Of a stretch of 45,997 nucleotides of DNA, positions 6,410 through 15,446 are shown in pieces. This DNA is from CAYPZT01 sp964415435. GTDB taxonomy: Bacteria; Patescibacteriota; Microgenomatia; UBA1406; GWC2-37-13. Within the stretch, counting starts at the first letter, position 1; each line of letters starts with the position of its first letter. The stretch covers positions 1 through 45,997 of the forward strand of contig CAYPZT010000006.1 in assembly GCA_964415435.1 (NCBI GenBank), given 5' to 3'. The notes beneath the pieces were generated by a model. That model was not told where the DNA came from. It worked only from the letters and a program-made list of their open reading frames with translations, and searched no databases. The position numbers and the translations under genes were made by a program.

Positions 6410-8206
6410 ATGACATTTAAAACACTTGCCTTATACTTCGAAAAAATTTCTTCCACATCTTCACGTCTTGTTATTACGGAAACCCTCGCAGACTTATTCA
6501 AAAAGTTGAATAAAACAGAGATAGGTAAAGCTGCCTATCTACTGCAGGGAAGAGTGGTTCCGCTTTTTGAAAAAGTAGAGTTTGGCATGGCTGAAAAGAT
6601 GGTTATAAAAAGTATCTGCATGGGACTGGCCGTCGACAAAAAAAGGTTTGAAGCATACTTTAAAAAGATCGGAGATCTCGGTGAAGCAACATTTCACTTC
6701 AAAGAAGAACAGCGATCTCTTCATGAGAAGGATCTTTCCGTTGAGGTTGTATATGAGCGGTTAAAACATATTGCAATGGCGGCTGGGATAGGCTCTCAGG
6801 AGAAAAAAATCACGATGCTCTCCCAGCTTGTTCAGGAACTTCCCGCTCTCTCAGCTAAGTACGTGGTGCGCATCCCGGTGGGTACAATGCGGTTGGGATT
6901 TTCAGACATGACTATTTTAGACGCATACTCATGGATGATATCGGGTGATAAAACGCATCGGCCCGTGATTGAAAAAGCATTCCATGTACGGCCCGATATC
7001 GGTTTCATCGGAGAGTGTTTGAAGGAAAAAGGTCTTACTGGATTGCATACCATCAAACCGGAACTTTTTACCCCTATTCTCATGATGAGAGCCGAGCGGC
7101 TGTCGTCTGCGAAGGAGATCGTGGATAAATTAGGTGTGAGTATTATCGAACCCAAGTATGACGGTTTCCGTCTGCAAATACATTATCGCAAGAAGAGCAA
7201 GGAGGTAAGACTCTATTCTCGGAATCTTGAAGATGTCTCCTATATGTATCCCGATGTGATAGAGGGAATCCGTAAGGAAGTGAAGGCCGATGAAGTTATT
7301 ATCGAGGGTGAGGCGGTAGGATTTGATCCTCTGACCAAAAATTTTCTTCCCTTTCAGGAAACGGTACAGCGAAAAAGAAAGTATGATATTGAAGCAAAGG
7401 CAAAAGAAATACCGCTTAAATTATTCGTATTCGAACTACTTTATCTTAATGGAAAAAGCAAACTTAACATTCCCTACGAAGAAAGAAGAAAGGAGTTAAA
7501 AAAAGTTGTGGATATAACAGGTGACAAGTTTACCGATGTACTTCTTATTGCCCCCGAGCAGAGAACTGACGACGAAAAAAAACTGGAACTGATGTTTGAT
7601 GAAGCAATAACAGCCGGCCTTGAAGGGATTATTGCCAAGAAGCTGAGCGGCATATATCAACCCGGCGCACGCGGATGGAACTGGATAAAGTTTAAACGGA
7701 GCTACTCTGCCAAAATTGAAGATACGATCGACTGCGTAGTCATGGGTTACGATTTTGGCAAAGGCAAAAGGGCAGGTTTCGGTATAGGAGCCTTTCTTGT
7801 CGGGGTGTATTCCGATAAAGAAGATGCATTTTTTACCGTTGCCAAGATAGGTACCGGTCTTTCCGATGATGAGTGGAAAGAGCTCAAAGAGAGAGGGCAG
7901 AAATATAAATCAAAGGATATGCCCAAAAACTACCACGTCGATAAGTTTATGAGTGTCGATGTGTGGATGGATCCCCGTATTGTTGTTGAAATAAAAGCAG
8001 ACGAAATTACCCGTTCTCCGGTACATACGGCGGGAAGAGTTTTAAAAGCGACAAAAGCAGGTGGTGCTCTTGAGGTTGATGTGGCGGGTTATGCGCTCCG
8101 GTTTCCCAGACTTGTCAGATTCCGGGATGATAAAAAAGTAACCGATGCAACGACAATAAAAGAAGTGGAACATATGTACAAGGATCAAATGGAGAGAATT
8201 TCCTAG
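6410..8206 (+). CDS. lig: ATP-dependent DNA ligase, archaeal type
   Basis: A 598-aa ligase with the full archaeal/eukaryal domain order: N-terminal DNA-binding domain (about 1-215), adenylation domain with nucleotidyl-Lys motif EPKYDGFR (Lys249), motif III SRNLEDVS, IIIa FVFELLYLNG, IV EGIIAKKL, V WIKFKRSY, and a C-terminal OB-fold domain with RSPVHTAGR. The size matches LigB/archaeal Lig1, not the short bacterial LigD or viral forms. It joins nicks in replication or repair. Whether the genome also has the NAD-dependent LigA cannot be told here. Its TAG stop shares the palindrome CTAG (8203-8206) with the convergent glycosyltransferase gene. Confidence 0.93.
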   Translation: MTFKTLALYFEKISSTSSRLVITETLADLFKKLNKTEIGKAAYLLQGRVVPLFEKVEFGMAEKMVIKSICMGLAVDKKRFEAYFKKIGDLGEATFHFKEEQRSLHEKDLSVEVVYERLKHIAMAAGIGSQEKKITMLSQLVQELPALSAKYVVRIPVGTMRLGFSDMTILDAYSWMISGDKTHRPVIEKAFHVRPDIGFIGECLKEKGLTGLHTIKPELFTPILMMRAERLSSAKEIVDKLGVSIIEPKYDGFRLQIHYRKKSKEVRLYSRNLEDVSYMYPDVIEGIRKEVKADEVIIEGEAVGFDPLTKNFLPFQETVQRKRKYDIEAKAKEIPLKLFVFELLYLNGKSKLNIPYEERRKELKKVVDITGDKFTDVLLIAPEQRTDDEKKLELMFDEAITAGLEGIIAKKLSGIYQPGARGWNWIKFKRSYSAKIEDTIDCVVMGYDFGKGKRAGFGIGAFLVGVYSDKEDAFFTVAKIGTGLSDDEWKELKERGQKYKSKDMPKNYHVDKFMSVDVWMDPRIVVEIKADEITRSPVHTAGRVLKATKAGGALEVDVAGYALRFPRLVRFRDDKKVTDATTIKEVEHMYKDQMERIS

Positions 8207-8877
8207 ATGGTGTGTTTTCTGGAGGTAGTTATGAGGCGCTTCGGGTACTCTACAAAGAATGAAAGTGGATTATTTTTAAGTCTCCTTCCCGAAATTTCAA
8301 CGACAAGATCCTTATCTACGAGCACTTTTTTGCCAAGCATTGCCAGATGTATGGAAAGATCGATGTCTTCGTGGACTTCTTTATCATCAGGACATGTTCT
8401 GTCGCGCACATCAAGCCATGCAGTTTTGCTGATTGCCATATTAGGACCCTGAAGGGTATTATGTCCCTTCATGATAAACTTCATGAGGAAAAGATACACA
8501 CTGCCGTAAAATGTGGTTGGAAGCAAATAATCGTAAAATTTAATAAGACCGGTAAGGGCATCGGGATGATACGTCTCAAAATCCTTTCTTATCCGCTCAA
8601 TCCAGTCGGGAGGCACTAAAGTATCGGCGTCGCAGCGTGCAATGATATCCCCCCTCGCTTCATCGAAACCCCGATTGCGGGTTGGAGTTATACCCTGTCT
8701 CTCTTCTTTAATAACTTTTGCGCCATACGCTTTGGCAATGGCAGCAGATCTGTCCGTCGAGTTATTATCAACTACAATAATCTCAGAGACCTGTTCAGTT
8801 TGTTTTTGAATGGCACTGAGGCAAGCTTCTAAAAATTTTTCTTCGTTATAGCAGGGTATGACTACCGATATGTTCAT
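8203..8877 (-). CDS. Family 2 glycosyltransferase
   Basis: A 224-aa GT-A fold enzyme: N-terminal ISVVIPCYNEE, VVDNNSTD, the TRNRGFDEARGD segment, the metal-binding motif RCDADT (DxD) and a later EDIDLS acidic motif that usually holds the catalytic base. No transmembrane segment is obvious apart from a mildly hydrophobic stretch around 125-140. The acceptor and sugar are unknown; the neighbouring second GT2 gene and UppS suggest envelope glycan or lipid-linked sugar work. A perfect TATAAT at 8891-8886 predicts a transcript starting 2 nt before ATG 8877. Confidence 0.88.
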   Translation of the reverse strand: MNISVVIPCYNEEKFLEACLSAIQKQTEQVSEIIVVDNNSTDRSAAIAKAYGAKVIKEERQGITPTRNRGFDEARGDIIARCDADTLVPPDWIERIRKDFETYHPDALTGLIKFYDYLLPTTFYGSVYLFLMKFIMKGHNTLQGPNMAISKTAWLDVRDRTCPDDKEVHEDIDLSIHLAMLGKKVLVDKDLVVEISGRRLKNNPLSFFVEYPKRLITTSRKHTI

Positions 8878-8885
8878 AACAACTC

Positions 8886-8891
8886 ATTATA
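8886..8891 (-). promoter_or_regulatory. -10 box of the minus-strand glycosyltransferase, leaderless type
   Basis: TATAAT on the minus strand (8891-8886), expected start 8879, ATG at 8877. Confidence 0.6.
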
Positions 8892-8937
8892 CAGATAGTC
8901 GTTACGGGAATAGAAAACATTGTGACAATCTGCGATG

Positions 8938-8946
8938 TGCTATACT
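8938..8946 (+). promoter_or_regulatory. Extended -10 promoter of the second glycosyltransferase
   Basis: TGCTATACT at 8938-8946 is an extended -10 element (TGn + TATACT). Expected start near 8953, leader about 11 nt to ATG 8964. This supports 8964 over an in-frame GTG at 8922, which lies upstream of the promoter. Confidence 0.55.
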
Positions 8947-8963
8947 ACTTTTTAGCTCCCACT

Positions 8964-9803
8964 ATGAATAAGCTATTTTTTTCTGTTGTAATTCCTACGC
9001 TTAATGAGGAAAAATTTCTTCCCCGGTTGCTTACAGACTTATCAAAGCAGAAAGAAAGAAGCTTCGAAGTCATTATTGTCGACGGCCAATCAACTGACAG
9101 TACTAAAAAGGTTGCCGAGCAGTTCAAGAAGAAACTGCCCAACTTTTCTTTTTTAACCAGTAAAAAACGCAATTTATGTTTCCAGAGAAATTTTGGAGCC
9201 GAACATGCGAAAGGGGAATATCTTGTATTTATGGACGCTGATGTGCAGGTATTCACGAACTATCTTTCGGAAATAAGAGCCCATATAGAAGAAACTTCAG
9301 CGGCTTTTGTCACTACGTATCAGTTACCCGATGTAAGAAGCAAATTCGATATCTTTTTGGTACAGCTTGCCAACTATACACTTGAACTTTTAAGCCTCAT
9401 CAACAGACAGATGTCGCCGGGTTACAATTTCATCATCAAGAAAGAAGTATTCAATAAGGCTGGAAAGTTTGACCTGAACGCAACATTCTCAGAAGATCAT
9501 GATCTGAGTATTCGGATCTATAACGAGGGATATAAGATCAGTATCCTGAAGAAGCGCTTGCTCAAATGGTCATTCCGCCGTTTAAAGAAAAACGGACGAC
9601 TTCCAGTAATCTATAAATATTCTTTAGCTACCATTTATATGCTTGTTTCAGACAATATTACCGACAAAAGCTTCTCGTATCCGATGGGAGGATCATATTT
9701 TAACGAGATTATGAACCACAAAAATAAAGATCTGAAAGATGAATTCGGCAGATACTTAAGGAAGATCAAAAACGCGTTCAAAAGATTAGTTTTTGATCTT
9801 TAA
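8964..9803 (+). CDS. Family 2 glycosyltransferase
   Basis: A 279-aa GT2 enzyme: FFSVVIPTLNEEKFL at the start, VIIVDGQSTD, QRNFGAEHAKGEYL, the metal-binding FMDADVQ (DxD) and SEDHDLSIR as the likely catalytic acidic motif. A C-terminal hydrophobic patch (about 220-235) may attach it to the membrane. I start it at ATG 8964 because the promoter lies between the upstream GTG (8922) and this ATG. It is divergent from the other GT2 gene and only distantly similar. It ends exactly next to the convergent EEP gene: stops at 9801-9803 and 9804-9806. Confidence 0.88.
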   Translation: MNKLFFSVVIPTLNEEKFLPRLLTDLSKQKERSFEVIIVDGQSTDSTKKVAEQFKKKLPNFSFLTSKKRNLCFQRNFGAEHAKGEYLVFMDADVQVFTNYLSEIRAHIEETSAAFVTTYQLPDVRSKFDIFLVQLANYTLELLSLINRQMSPGYNFIIKKEVFNKAGKFDLNATFSEDHDLSIRIYNEGYKISILKKRLLKWSFRRLKKNGRLPVIYKYSLATIYMLVSDNITDKSFSYPMGGSYFNEIMNHKNKDLKDEFGRYLRKIKNAFKRLVFDL

Positions 9804-10580
9804 TCAGACCTGGAAAACGGCAAGGATGGGGAAGTGGTCAGAATATCTCACATCTATCCGCTTTGCGCTGAGCATGCGCACGTTGCGGTAAAAGATATAG
9901 TCAACCTTCAATTTATTAGTAAATAACCGTGCGACGAGACGCGAGCCCCACTTCTGGAGCAGATTGTATTTCTCAAGTTTTCCGTCTTCTGAGTACTGGA
10001 GCGTAAAATCAATATTTTTGGTTGCCTCTTCCAGGTCATACTCCTGAATGAGTGTCTCCAGCTTCTTTCGTGCATAGGGAATATAATTAAAGTCTCCAGT
10101 AAGTATAAAAGCCGAGCCGTCAGGCTGCGGAATATCGTCTAACGTCTCTCTCAACTGTTTCATACGGCTGCCGTTTAAGGCGATGAGGGTAAGGTGAGTG
10201 TTGAATACCCTTACCTTTTTTATTGATCCGATAGGGCTAAATACAGTATCCAGGACTGTTCGAGGCTTATTTCCTCCCCTGAGGACAAAAAGAGTCATCT
10301 CATAGATGCTTCTTGGAAGATCGATTATTGATGATTGGCTAAACTGCATTGTTCTTGAGTTGTAAAAGGTGGCAACGCCGTATATTTTTCCGAATTTAAT
10401 AAACGAGTTTGAATAGTCAGCGAGTTTATAGTTCATCTTCGCGAACCTTTCCAGGTTTTTATCATTGGTCTCGACTTCCTGGAGGCACAAAATATCGGGG
10501 CTATGTACTTTGACAAGCCGCTCCAGATCGTTCAAGGCCCTGCCGTATAGGACGTTGTATGTCATAAAGCGGATATTCAT
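9804..10580 (-). CDS. Endonuclease/exonuclease/phosphatase (EEP) family protein
   Basis: A 258-aa protein of the DNase I-like EEP superfamily. Seen in order: MTYNVL near the N-terminus (metal-site Asn), CLQEVE (catalytic Glu), FNTHL with the His, LTGDFN (Asp and Asn) and a C-terminal YSDHFPI (catalytic Asp-His pair). The full active-site set is present, so it should be an active phosphodiesterase or phosphomonoesterase. The substrate could be DNA, a phospholipid or a phosphoinositide-like headgroup and cannot be told from the sequence. No signal peptide is seen. It has a leaderless-type promoter (TATAAT at 10595-10590, ATG at 10580). Confidence 0.87.
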   Translation of the reverse strand: MNIRFMTYNVLYGRALNDLERLVKVHSPDILCLQEVETNDKNLERFAKMNYKLADYSNSFIKFGKIYGVATFYNSRTMQFSQSSIIDLPRSIYEMTLFVLRGGNKPRTVLDTVFSPIGSIKKVRVFNTHLTLIALNGSRMKQLRETLDDIPQPDGSAFILTGDFNYIPYARKKLETLIQEYDLEEATKNIDFTLQYSEDGKLEKYNLLQKWGSRLVARLFTNKLKVDYIFYRNVRMLSAKRIDVRYSDHFPILAVFQV

Positions 10581-10589
10581 AGTTGATTT

Positions 10590-10595
10590 ATTATA
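10590..10595 (-). promoter_or_regulatory. -10 box of the EEP gene, leaderless type
   Basis: TATAAT on the minus strand (10595-10590) with an expected start at 10583, 3 nt before ATG 10580. Confidence 0.6.
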
Positions 10596-10728
10596 GCGAA
10601 GCGCCGGATTACAGTCGTTTTAAGTTATCCACAAAACGCTTTCTTTTTTATCGGAGCTCCACAAAGATCTAATAATCCTTATTATACTACGGGTCATCTT
10701 ATAGTATTTAATGATATTTCTATAGGTC

Positions 10729-10757
10729 TTGACAAAAAAAAGCTGGTAGATTATATT
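10729..10757 (+). promoter_or_regulatory. Strong sigma70 promoter of the 47-aa gene
   Basis: Consensus TTGACA (10729-10734), exact 17-bp spacer, TATATT (10752-10757). One of the best -35/-10 pairs in the window. Expected start 10764, two bases before ATG 10766. Confidence 0.8.
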
Positions 10758-10765
10758 AATTCCAA

Positions 10766-10909
10766 ATGAAACTTCCTTTTAAAAAAGATAGATCAACAAG
10801 TCAAGCATCGGCAGAGAAAAGAGGCGAGTTGTTTGCCTTTGTTTCTCACCAGTTTAAAGAGTTGGCAAAGAAGAACATACGCATACCAGTGAAGCTGTAC
10901 CATCTATAA
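10766..10909 (+). CDS. 47-aa basic small protein of unknown family
   Basis: ATG 10766 to TAA 10907-10909 encodes 47 residues rich in Lys and Arg with a hydrophobic middle (ELFAFVSHQF) and a C-terminal IRIPVKLYHL. No transmembrane helix and no signal peptide. I do not recognise it. Its reality rests on context: a consensus promoter starts 2 nt before the ATG, and a 17-bp-stem terminator begins right after the stop, so the transcript would consist of little else. It could be a small regulatory or nucleic-acid-binding protein; alternatively the transcript itself may act as a small RNA. Confidence 0.6.
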   Translation: MKLPFKKDRSTSQASAEKRGELFAFVSHQFKELAKKNIRIPVKLYHL

Positions 10910-10910
10910 A

Positions 10911-10970
10911 AAGAAGAGCATCACTACCGCTCGTATAAAGGGGACGACGTGTAGTAATGCTCTTCTTTTG
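10911..10970 (+). terminator. Strong intrinsic terminator, probably bidirectional
   Basis: Left arm 10911-10927 pairs with right arm 10951-10967 (17 pairs with one C-A mismatch), 23-nt loop, then TTTT on the plus strand. The A-run before the left arm gives a U-run when read on the minus strand, so it could also stop minus transcription. Confidence 0.75.
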
Positions 10971-11087
10971 TGTCCGAAAAAATTCAGACAGTACTAATAA
11001 AAGTAACAAAAAAAAGAGGGGTTGTCAAGAATACTTTAGAGAGGTTTTGGATTTACTTGATATATGGACCCGAGTCCGTTTGTTGTC

Positions 11088-13208
11088 CTAAAAATGCGGT
11101 TGCCAACTTCTCTCGCTGACCGAAACGATGACGTACTGGATACGATATTTATCAACAAGATCCTGTGTTATCTTAAGATCCGGCGATCTGTAGAGCAGTT
11201 CAATGTCGGGTATCCGGTCCCCTACGACAGATGATGATCCTCTCCATAACCATTCGTGTACCCACCATCCAGCCACTGTAGGGAGTCCTGTGTACGAGGA
11301 GATACGCTCATAGTCTGTATATGAATCGCCTTGCGCTTCCAGAATGACGGGTTGACCACTGACATGAGTGTTGAGGTAGTCAATAATTTCCTTATCTTGG
11401 GGAAATTCACGCTCAATCCACTTAGCCCCGTCAAGCTCTACCGGTCTATCAAGTTTGCCATAGTATGACTGTACCGAGTAGAACGGATACACGGCAATAA
11501 ATGCCATCAAAATAATAAGAATAGCCTTGGCGACCCTGTTTGAAAATCGTGGAAGAACCGGCAGGAGAAAAAAGGTATAAACAGACGCTATTCCCATCAA
11601 GATGAACGCCTGATACCCGAGCTTAAACATGGTATTTGCTCTAAAGTGGGCAGGATATATATCTTTAACATAGAAAAATTCAGGAATAATGATGAGAAAC
11701 AGACCAAAGGTAAAAAGGATGAGGATAAAAAGATGAATCCTCGACGTCTTCTCCTGTACCTTTTTGAGGTAAGAAGAGCGGAGGATGGTGAATATAAAGA
11801 CAGCAAATGAAGTCATAAAAAATCCCCATAGAACGAAGAGCATCCATACGGGCGAGGTTTGGCAATTACCTTTTTCGAAAATAAAGGGGCCGATTTTTTC
11901 AAGGGAGCTCAAGAAATCTGGACTGCAGTTAACACCTATACCCGAGGCAAACGGCTTAAAATGCAGGGAAAATGGCAGTGTAGTAATCGCAAATACTACG
12001 GTAAGTAGGCCGCTGTAGATCGCGGTTTTTTTAATATCTGCCAGAATACTAAAAAGGATCATTACGGAAAGCAGAAGATAAATGGGACCATCTAGAGCGT
12101 TCGTCATATAATGGATTCCTGTCAAAAAACCAAGAAGAACAATATAAGGAAGATAAGGGTATATGCGCAGGAGTTGTGGCAATAAGGACATGCTGTGCGT
12201 GGTTTTTGATTTTTTAATCACGGTAAGACAAAGAACGAACAGTACAGATATGGTCAAAAGAACAAAGGGGATATCAAATACGTGTCCGTGCAGGTCAGCA
12301 ACAACATATGAATACGAAGGAAATTCATGAATAGTAAAGGGAATAAAACGGGTAGCATTCGGATACCAGTAGCTTAAGGGGTTGTAGAAGCTCAAGATCT
12401 TCCAGAACGGCACCGGACTATCAGGATCATAGCCTTTGGTAAACAAGTAGATGGTGTGCAGATTGCCGCCCAGGGTAATAAGATAACTTCCCACGATAGC
12501 CACACAAACATTTTTAATCCATGATCCAAATTGTTTAACTTTGGTGCTGAGTGCCTGAGATGCACTAGTAAAAATAGCCAGCAAGAGAGAGAAAATCTCG
12601 GTCAGACAGAGAGCAAATATGGTCGAGAGAATGAGGTTGTAACCAACAGGAGGGCGAATATTTGTGAGTTTGATGAGGAGCGCGCCTGTCAGGTGTCCAA
12701 AATAATAGTAATTTATTGCAAAACCCTTTGGCACTTCGTTAGTTGCAGAGAGCCACATGTCCAGAGGAGGAAAAAACTGCGCGCGGAGTATGGAGTTTAT
12801 AAATCCATAGTCCATAAACTTTTCAAGACCGCGAATAGAAGACTCCTGTCCCCGTATGAAAGTCCATGCGAAGAGGCATGCAATAAAGAGCAGCTCTTCG
12901 AAAATGATCAGGGAAACGGTGCCCTTCGAGAAATCCTTTCTATTGAACCGTCTTCTCATTAATACTGCATTTAAAATGGCGTACCCGCCAAGCAGAAATA
13001 AAAGTGAGGGGAGAGTAAAAGGAAGAACTTTCACAGTACCGAAAAGTAGTGCACTATAGCTTATTATGATCAAGGCTACTGCCTTTGCGAACGGATAAGC
13101 CCGATCTGGAAAGAAGCGACCGAAGATAAAATATGTAAAAGGAAAAAAAGCCATTCCGAGAATAAACAACGGAATATACCATTGGAATGTTTCCATTACC
13201 CACTGCAT
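11088..13208 (-). CDS. DUF2298 (Chlor_Arch_YYY) polytopic membrane protein
   Basis: A 706-aa integral membrane protein with roughly 13-15 hydrophobic helices. The run NYYYFGHL (about residues 166-173) is the name-giving signature of the Chlor_Arch_YYY family, and GW.VHEWLWRG near the C-terminus also fits. The overall build resembles GT-C glycosyltransferases: many helices, an acidic loop, and a globular C-terminal extracytoplasmic part with ILEAQGDSYTDYERIS. The family is known from Chloroflexi, archaea and CPR and is suspected to act in surface glycosylation. Its TATAAT lies at 13220-13215, with a predicted start exactly at the ATG (13208). Confidence 0.8.
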   Translation of the reverse strand: MQWVMETFQWYIPLFILGMAFFPFTYFIFGRFFPDRAYPFAKAVALIIISYSALLFGTVKVLPFTLPSLLFLLGGYAILNAVLMRRRFNRKDFSKGTVSLIIFEELLFIACLFAWTFIRGQESSIRGLEKFMDYGFINSILRAQFFPPLDMWLSATNEVPKGFAINYYYFGHLTGALLIKLTNIRPPVGYNLILSTIFALCLTEIFSLLLAIFTSASQALSTKVKQFGSWIKNVCVAIVGSYLITLGGNLHTIYLFTKGYDPDSPVPFWKILSFYNPLSYWYPNATRFIPFTIHEFPSYSYVVADLHGHVFDIPFVLLTISVLFVLCLTVIKKSKTTHSMSLLPQLLRIYPYLPYIVLLGFLTGIHYMTNALDGPIYLLLSVMILFSILADIKKTAIYSGLLTVVFAITTLPFSLHFKPFASGIGVNCSPDFLSSLEKIGPFIFEKGNCQTSPVWMLFVLWGFFMTSFAVFIFTILRSSYLKKVQEKTSRIHLFILILFTFGLFLIIIPEFFYVKDIYPAHFRANTMFKLGYQAFILMGIASVYTFFLLPVLPRFSNRVAKAILIILMAFIAVYPFYSVQSYYGKLDRPVELDGAKWIEREFPQDKEIIDYLNTHVSGQPVILEAQGDSYTDYERISSYTGLPTVAGWWVHEWLWRGSSSVVGDRIPDIELLYRSPDLKITQDLVDKYRIQYVIVSVSERSWQPHF

Positions 13209-13214
13209 TTTTCT

Positions 13215-13220
13215 ATTATA
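13215..13220 (-). promoter_or_regulatory. -10 box of the DUF2298 gene, leaderless type
   Basis: TATAAT on the minus strand (13220-13215); expected start 13208 coincides with the A of the ATG. Confidence 0.62.
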
Positions 13221-13263
13221 TACGCAAAAGTCTTTTTTTATCTTTGCTTTTCGAGGCTATTTT

Positions 13264-13272
13264 TGATATAAA
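13264..13272 (+). promoter_or_regulatory. Extended -10 promoter of valS
   Basis: TGATATAAA at 13264-13272 (TGn + TATAAA), expected start about 13279, 5 nt before ATG 13284. A GAGG at 13274-13277 would lie upstream of this start, so it is probably not used as a ribosome site. Confidence 0.5.
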
Positions 13273-13283
13273 TGAGGCATCGT

Positions 13284-15422
13284 ATGGACAAAAATTTTAT
13301 TCCCTCGCAGGTAGAGCAGGACCTTCTGGCATTTTGGGATAAAGAAAAAATATTTGAAGCAAAGGTTTCTAAGGATAAGAAACCTTTCTCAATAATTTTG
13401 CCTCCGCCAAACGCCAACGGATCGCTTCATCTGGGACATGCAATGTTTGTCTATGAGGATATAATGATCCGATATCATAAACTTCGTGGATTTGAAACTC
13501 TATGGCTTCCGGGTACCGATCATGCCGGCATAGAAACCCAGTTTGTCTTTGAGAAGCAGCTTCGCAAAGAGGGAAAGTCGCGATTCGATTTCAAACGTGA
13601 AGAACTTTTCCAGATGATCTGGGATTTTGTATCTGCATCAAAAGGCACCATTCAGAGCCAGCTGCGGAGGCTGGGTTTTGGTTTGGACTGGTCGAAGGAA
13701 AAATATACGATGGACCCGGATGTGGTCAAAATCGTATACGAAACATTCAAAAAACTCTTTAACGACGGTTTTGTATACCGTGATAATAAACTTGTAAACT
13801 ACTGTACCCGCTGCGGAACTTCATTTTCGGATCTGGAGATAAATTACATAGACAGGATTGACCCTCTTTATTATATGAAGTACGGACCGTTTACGATTGC
13901 GACAGTACGGCCGGAAACGAAGTTTCGTGACACTGCCCTTGCTGCGAATCCCAACGACAAACGATATAAGAAGTGGATTGGGAAGACGCTTGAGATTCAA
14001 GGGCTTCTCGGGCCGGTCAGGATGACCGTTGTAGCAGATGAAGAAGTAGATCCGAAGTTTGGTACCGGAATTATGAAAGTAACCCCAGCTCATGATCCTC
14101 ATGATTTTGAGCTTGGCAAAAAATATAATCTACCGGTTACTCCCATCATCACCACGAGAGGCCGCATGGATTTTTCGTGGTTTCTGGAAAAAAAAGACGT
14201 AGATCCCAAGTATCGGAAGCGTGCGGAAATGTACCACAATATGAAGGTTGGAGAGATGAGGAAGCTCATGGTAGAACACCTCAAAGAAGACGGCCTTCTT
14301 ATCAAGACAAAAGATGACTACTCCCACCGTGTAGCAACCTGTTATCGTTGCGGCACGGTCATTGAACCAATGCCGCTTGAACAGTGGTTTATCAAAATAA
14401 GGCCTCTGGCAGAGCAGGCAAAAAAGTTAGTAGAGGATAAGGAAGTGACGATCCATCCAAAGCGGTACAAAAAAGTTCTCTTCGATATTCTTGATAACTT
14501 TATAGACTGGAATATTTCTCGCCAGATCGTATGGGGAATACGCATTCCCGCTTATTTTTGTTCGTCCAAAAAAAAGTGGTTCGTCTCGGTCACCCCGCCT
14601 GAAAAATGTCAGGTGTGCGGAAAAACAGATTTTGTCCAGGACACAGACACGTTTGATACGTGGTTCTCTTCGGCGCAGTGGCCTTTCGCCACGCTAAAAA
14701 CAAACGGCAAGGAAATTTTTGAGTACTTCTATCCTACATCCGTTATGGAAACGGGACATGACATACTGAGAGCGTGGGTAGCCCGGATGATGATGATAGG
14801 AAAGTTTGTGACGGGGAAACCGCCTTTCAGAAATATATACCTTCATGGTATGGTCCGTGACAGGAAAGGGCAGAAGATGAGTAAGTCGAAAGGGAATGTC
14901 ATAAGTCCGCTCGAGATGATAGAAAAATATGGAACGGACGGATTCAGGGCTGCACTTGTATTTGGCATAAAAGAGGGGGGGGACGTCCCGCTATCTGATG
15001 AACGGATCATCGGCATGCGCAACTTCGCCAACAAAATATGGAATCTCGGCCGTTTTCTGTCGATGAATAAGGCCAGGATAGAAACAGAAGCGAAAAAGGA
15101 AACGGGTAGTTTAACAGAGCTTGTAGACGAGTTGCGGGAAGAGCATGAAAAACTCAAGATCTCGTACACCAAATCGATGGAGAAGTTTAGATTTTCAGAG
15201 GGTCTGGGGAATGTGTATGAATTTTTATGGCACAGGTATGCGGATTTTTATGTAGAAAAGTTGAAAGATCCTTTAAGAAATGGTAATATTGAGGTTCTGA
15301 AGGCGCTTGAGGCGGTTTACTTTGATCATCTGAAGATGCTGCACCCTTTTATGCCGTTTGTGACCGAAGCAGTATGGAGAGAGTTTCACTCAGGAGAATC
15401 AATACTTAAAGACAGTTTATAA
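13284..15422 (+). CDS. valS: Valyl-tRNA synthetase, short form
   Basis: A class I synthetase of 712 aa that charges tRNA-Val. Signature HIGH region PPPNANGSLHLGHA, DHAGIETQFVFEK, editing-domain segments ATVRPET and VTPAHDPHDFELG (ValRS-type rather than IleRS-type), a Cys pair CTRCG and a second zinc-like CYRCG, DTWFSS and GHDILRAW, and KMSKSKGN. Usual bacterial ValRS has 850-950 aa; here the protein ends soon after the anticodon-binding helices (MPFVTEAVW), so the C-terminal coiled-coil tRNA-binding arm is absent. I start at ATG 13284; an in-frame ATG at 13272 overlaps the -10 element. Confidence 0.9.
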   Translation: MDKNFIPSQVEQDLLAFWDKEKIFEAKVSKDKKPFSIILPPPNANGSLHLGHAMFVYEDIMIRYHKLRGFETLWLPGTDHAGIETQFVFEKQLRKEGKSRFDFKREELFQMIWDFVSASKGTIQSQLRRLGFGLDWSKEKYTMDPDVVKIVYETFKKLFNDGFVYRDNKLVNYCTRCGTSFSDLEINYIDRIDPLYYMKYGPFTIATVRPETKFRDTALAANPNDKRYKKWIGKTLEIQGLLGPVRMTVVADEEVDPKFGTGIMKVTPAHDPHDFELGKKYNLPVTPIITTRGRMDFSWFLEKKDVDPKYRKRAEMYHNMKVGEMRKLMVEHLKEDGLLIKTKDDYSHRVATCYRCGTVIEPMPLEQWFIKIRPLAEQAKKLVEDKEVTIHPKRYKKVLFDILDNFIDWNISRQIVWGIRIPAYFCSSKKKWFVSVTPPEKCQVCGKTDFVQDTDTFDTWFSSAQWPFATLKTNGKEIFEYFYPTSVMETGHDILRAWVARMMMIGKFVTGKPPFRNIYLHGMVRDRKGQKMSKSKGNVISPLEMIEKYGTDGFRAALVFGIKEGGDVPLSDERIIGMRNFANKIWNLGRFLSMNKARIETEAKKETGSLTELVDELREEHEKLKISYTKSMEKFRFSEGLGNVYEFLWHRYADFYVEKLKDPLRNGNIEVLKALEAVYFDHLKMLHPFMPFVTEAVWREFHSGESILKDSL

Positions 15423-15446
15423 TTATTATTAATATCATTTATTTCT

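Noticed and set aside
10625..10633. Perfect DnaA box (TTATCCACA), possible origin
   Set aside because: Only one box is seen and no dnaA, dnaN or clear AT-rich unwinding region is nearby, so no origin is claimed.
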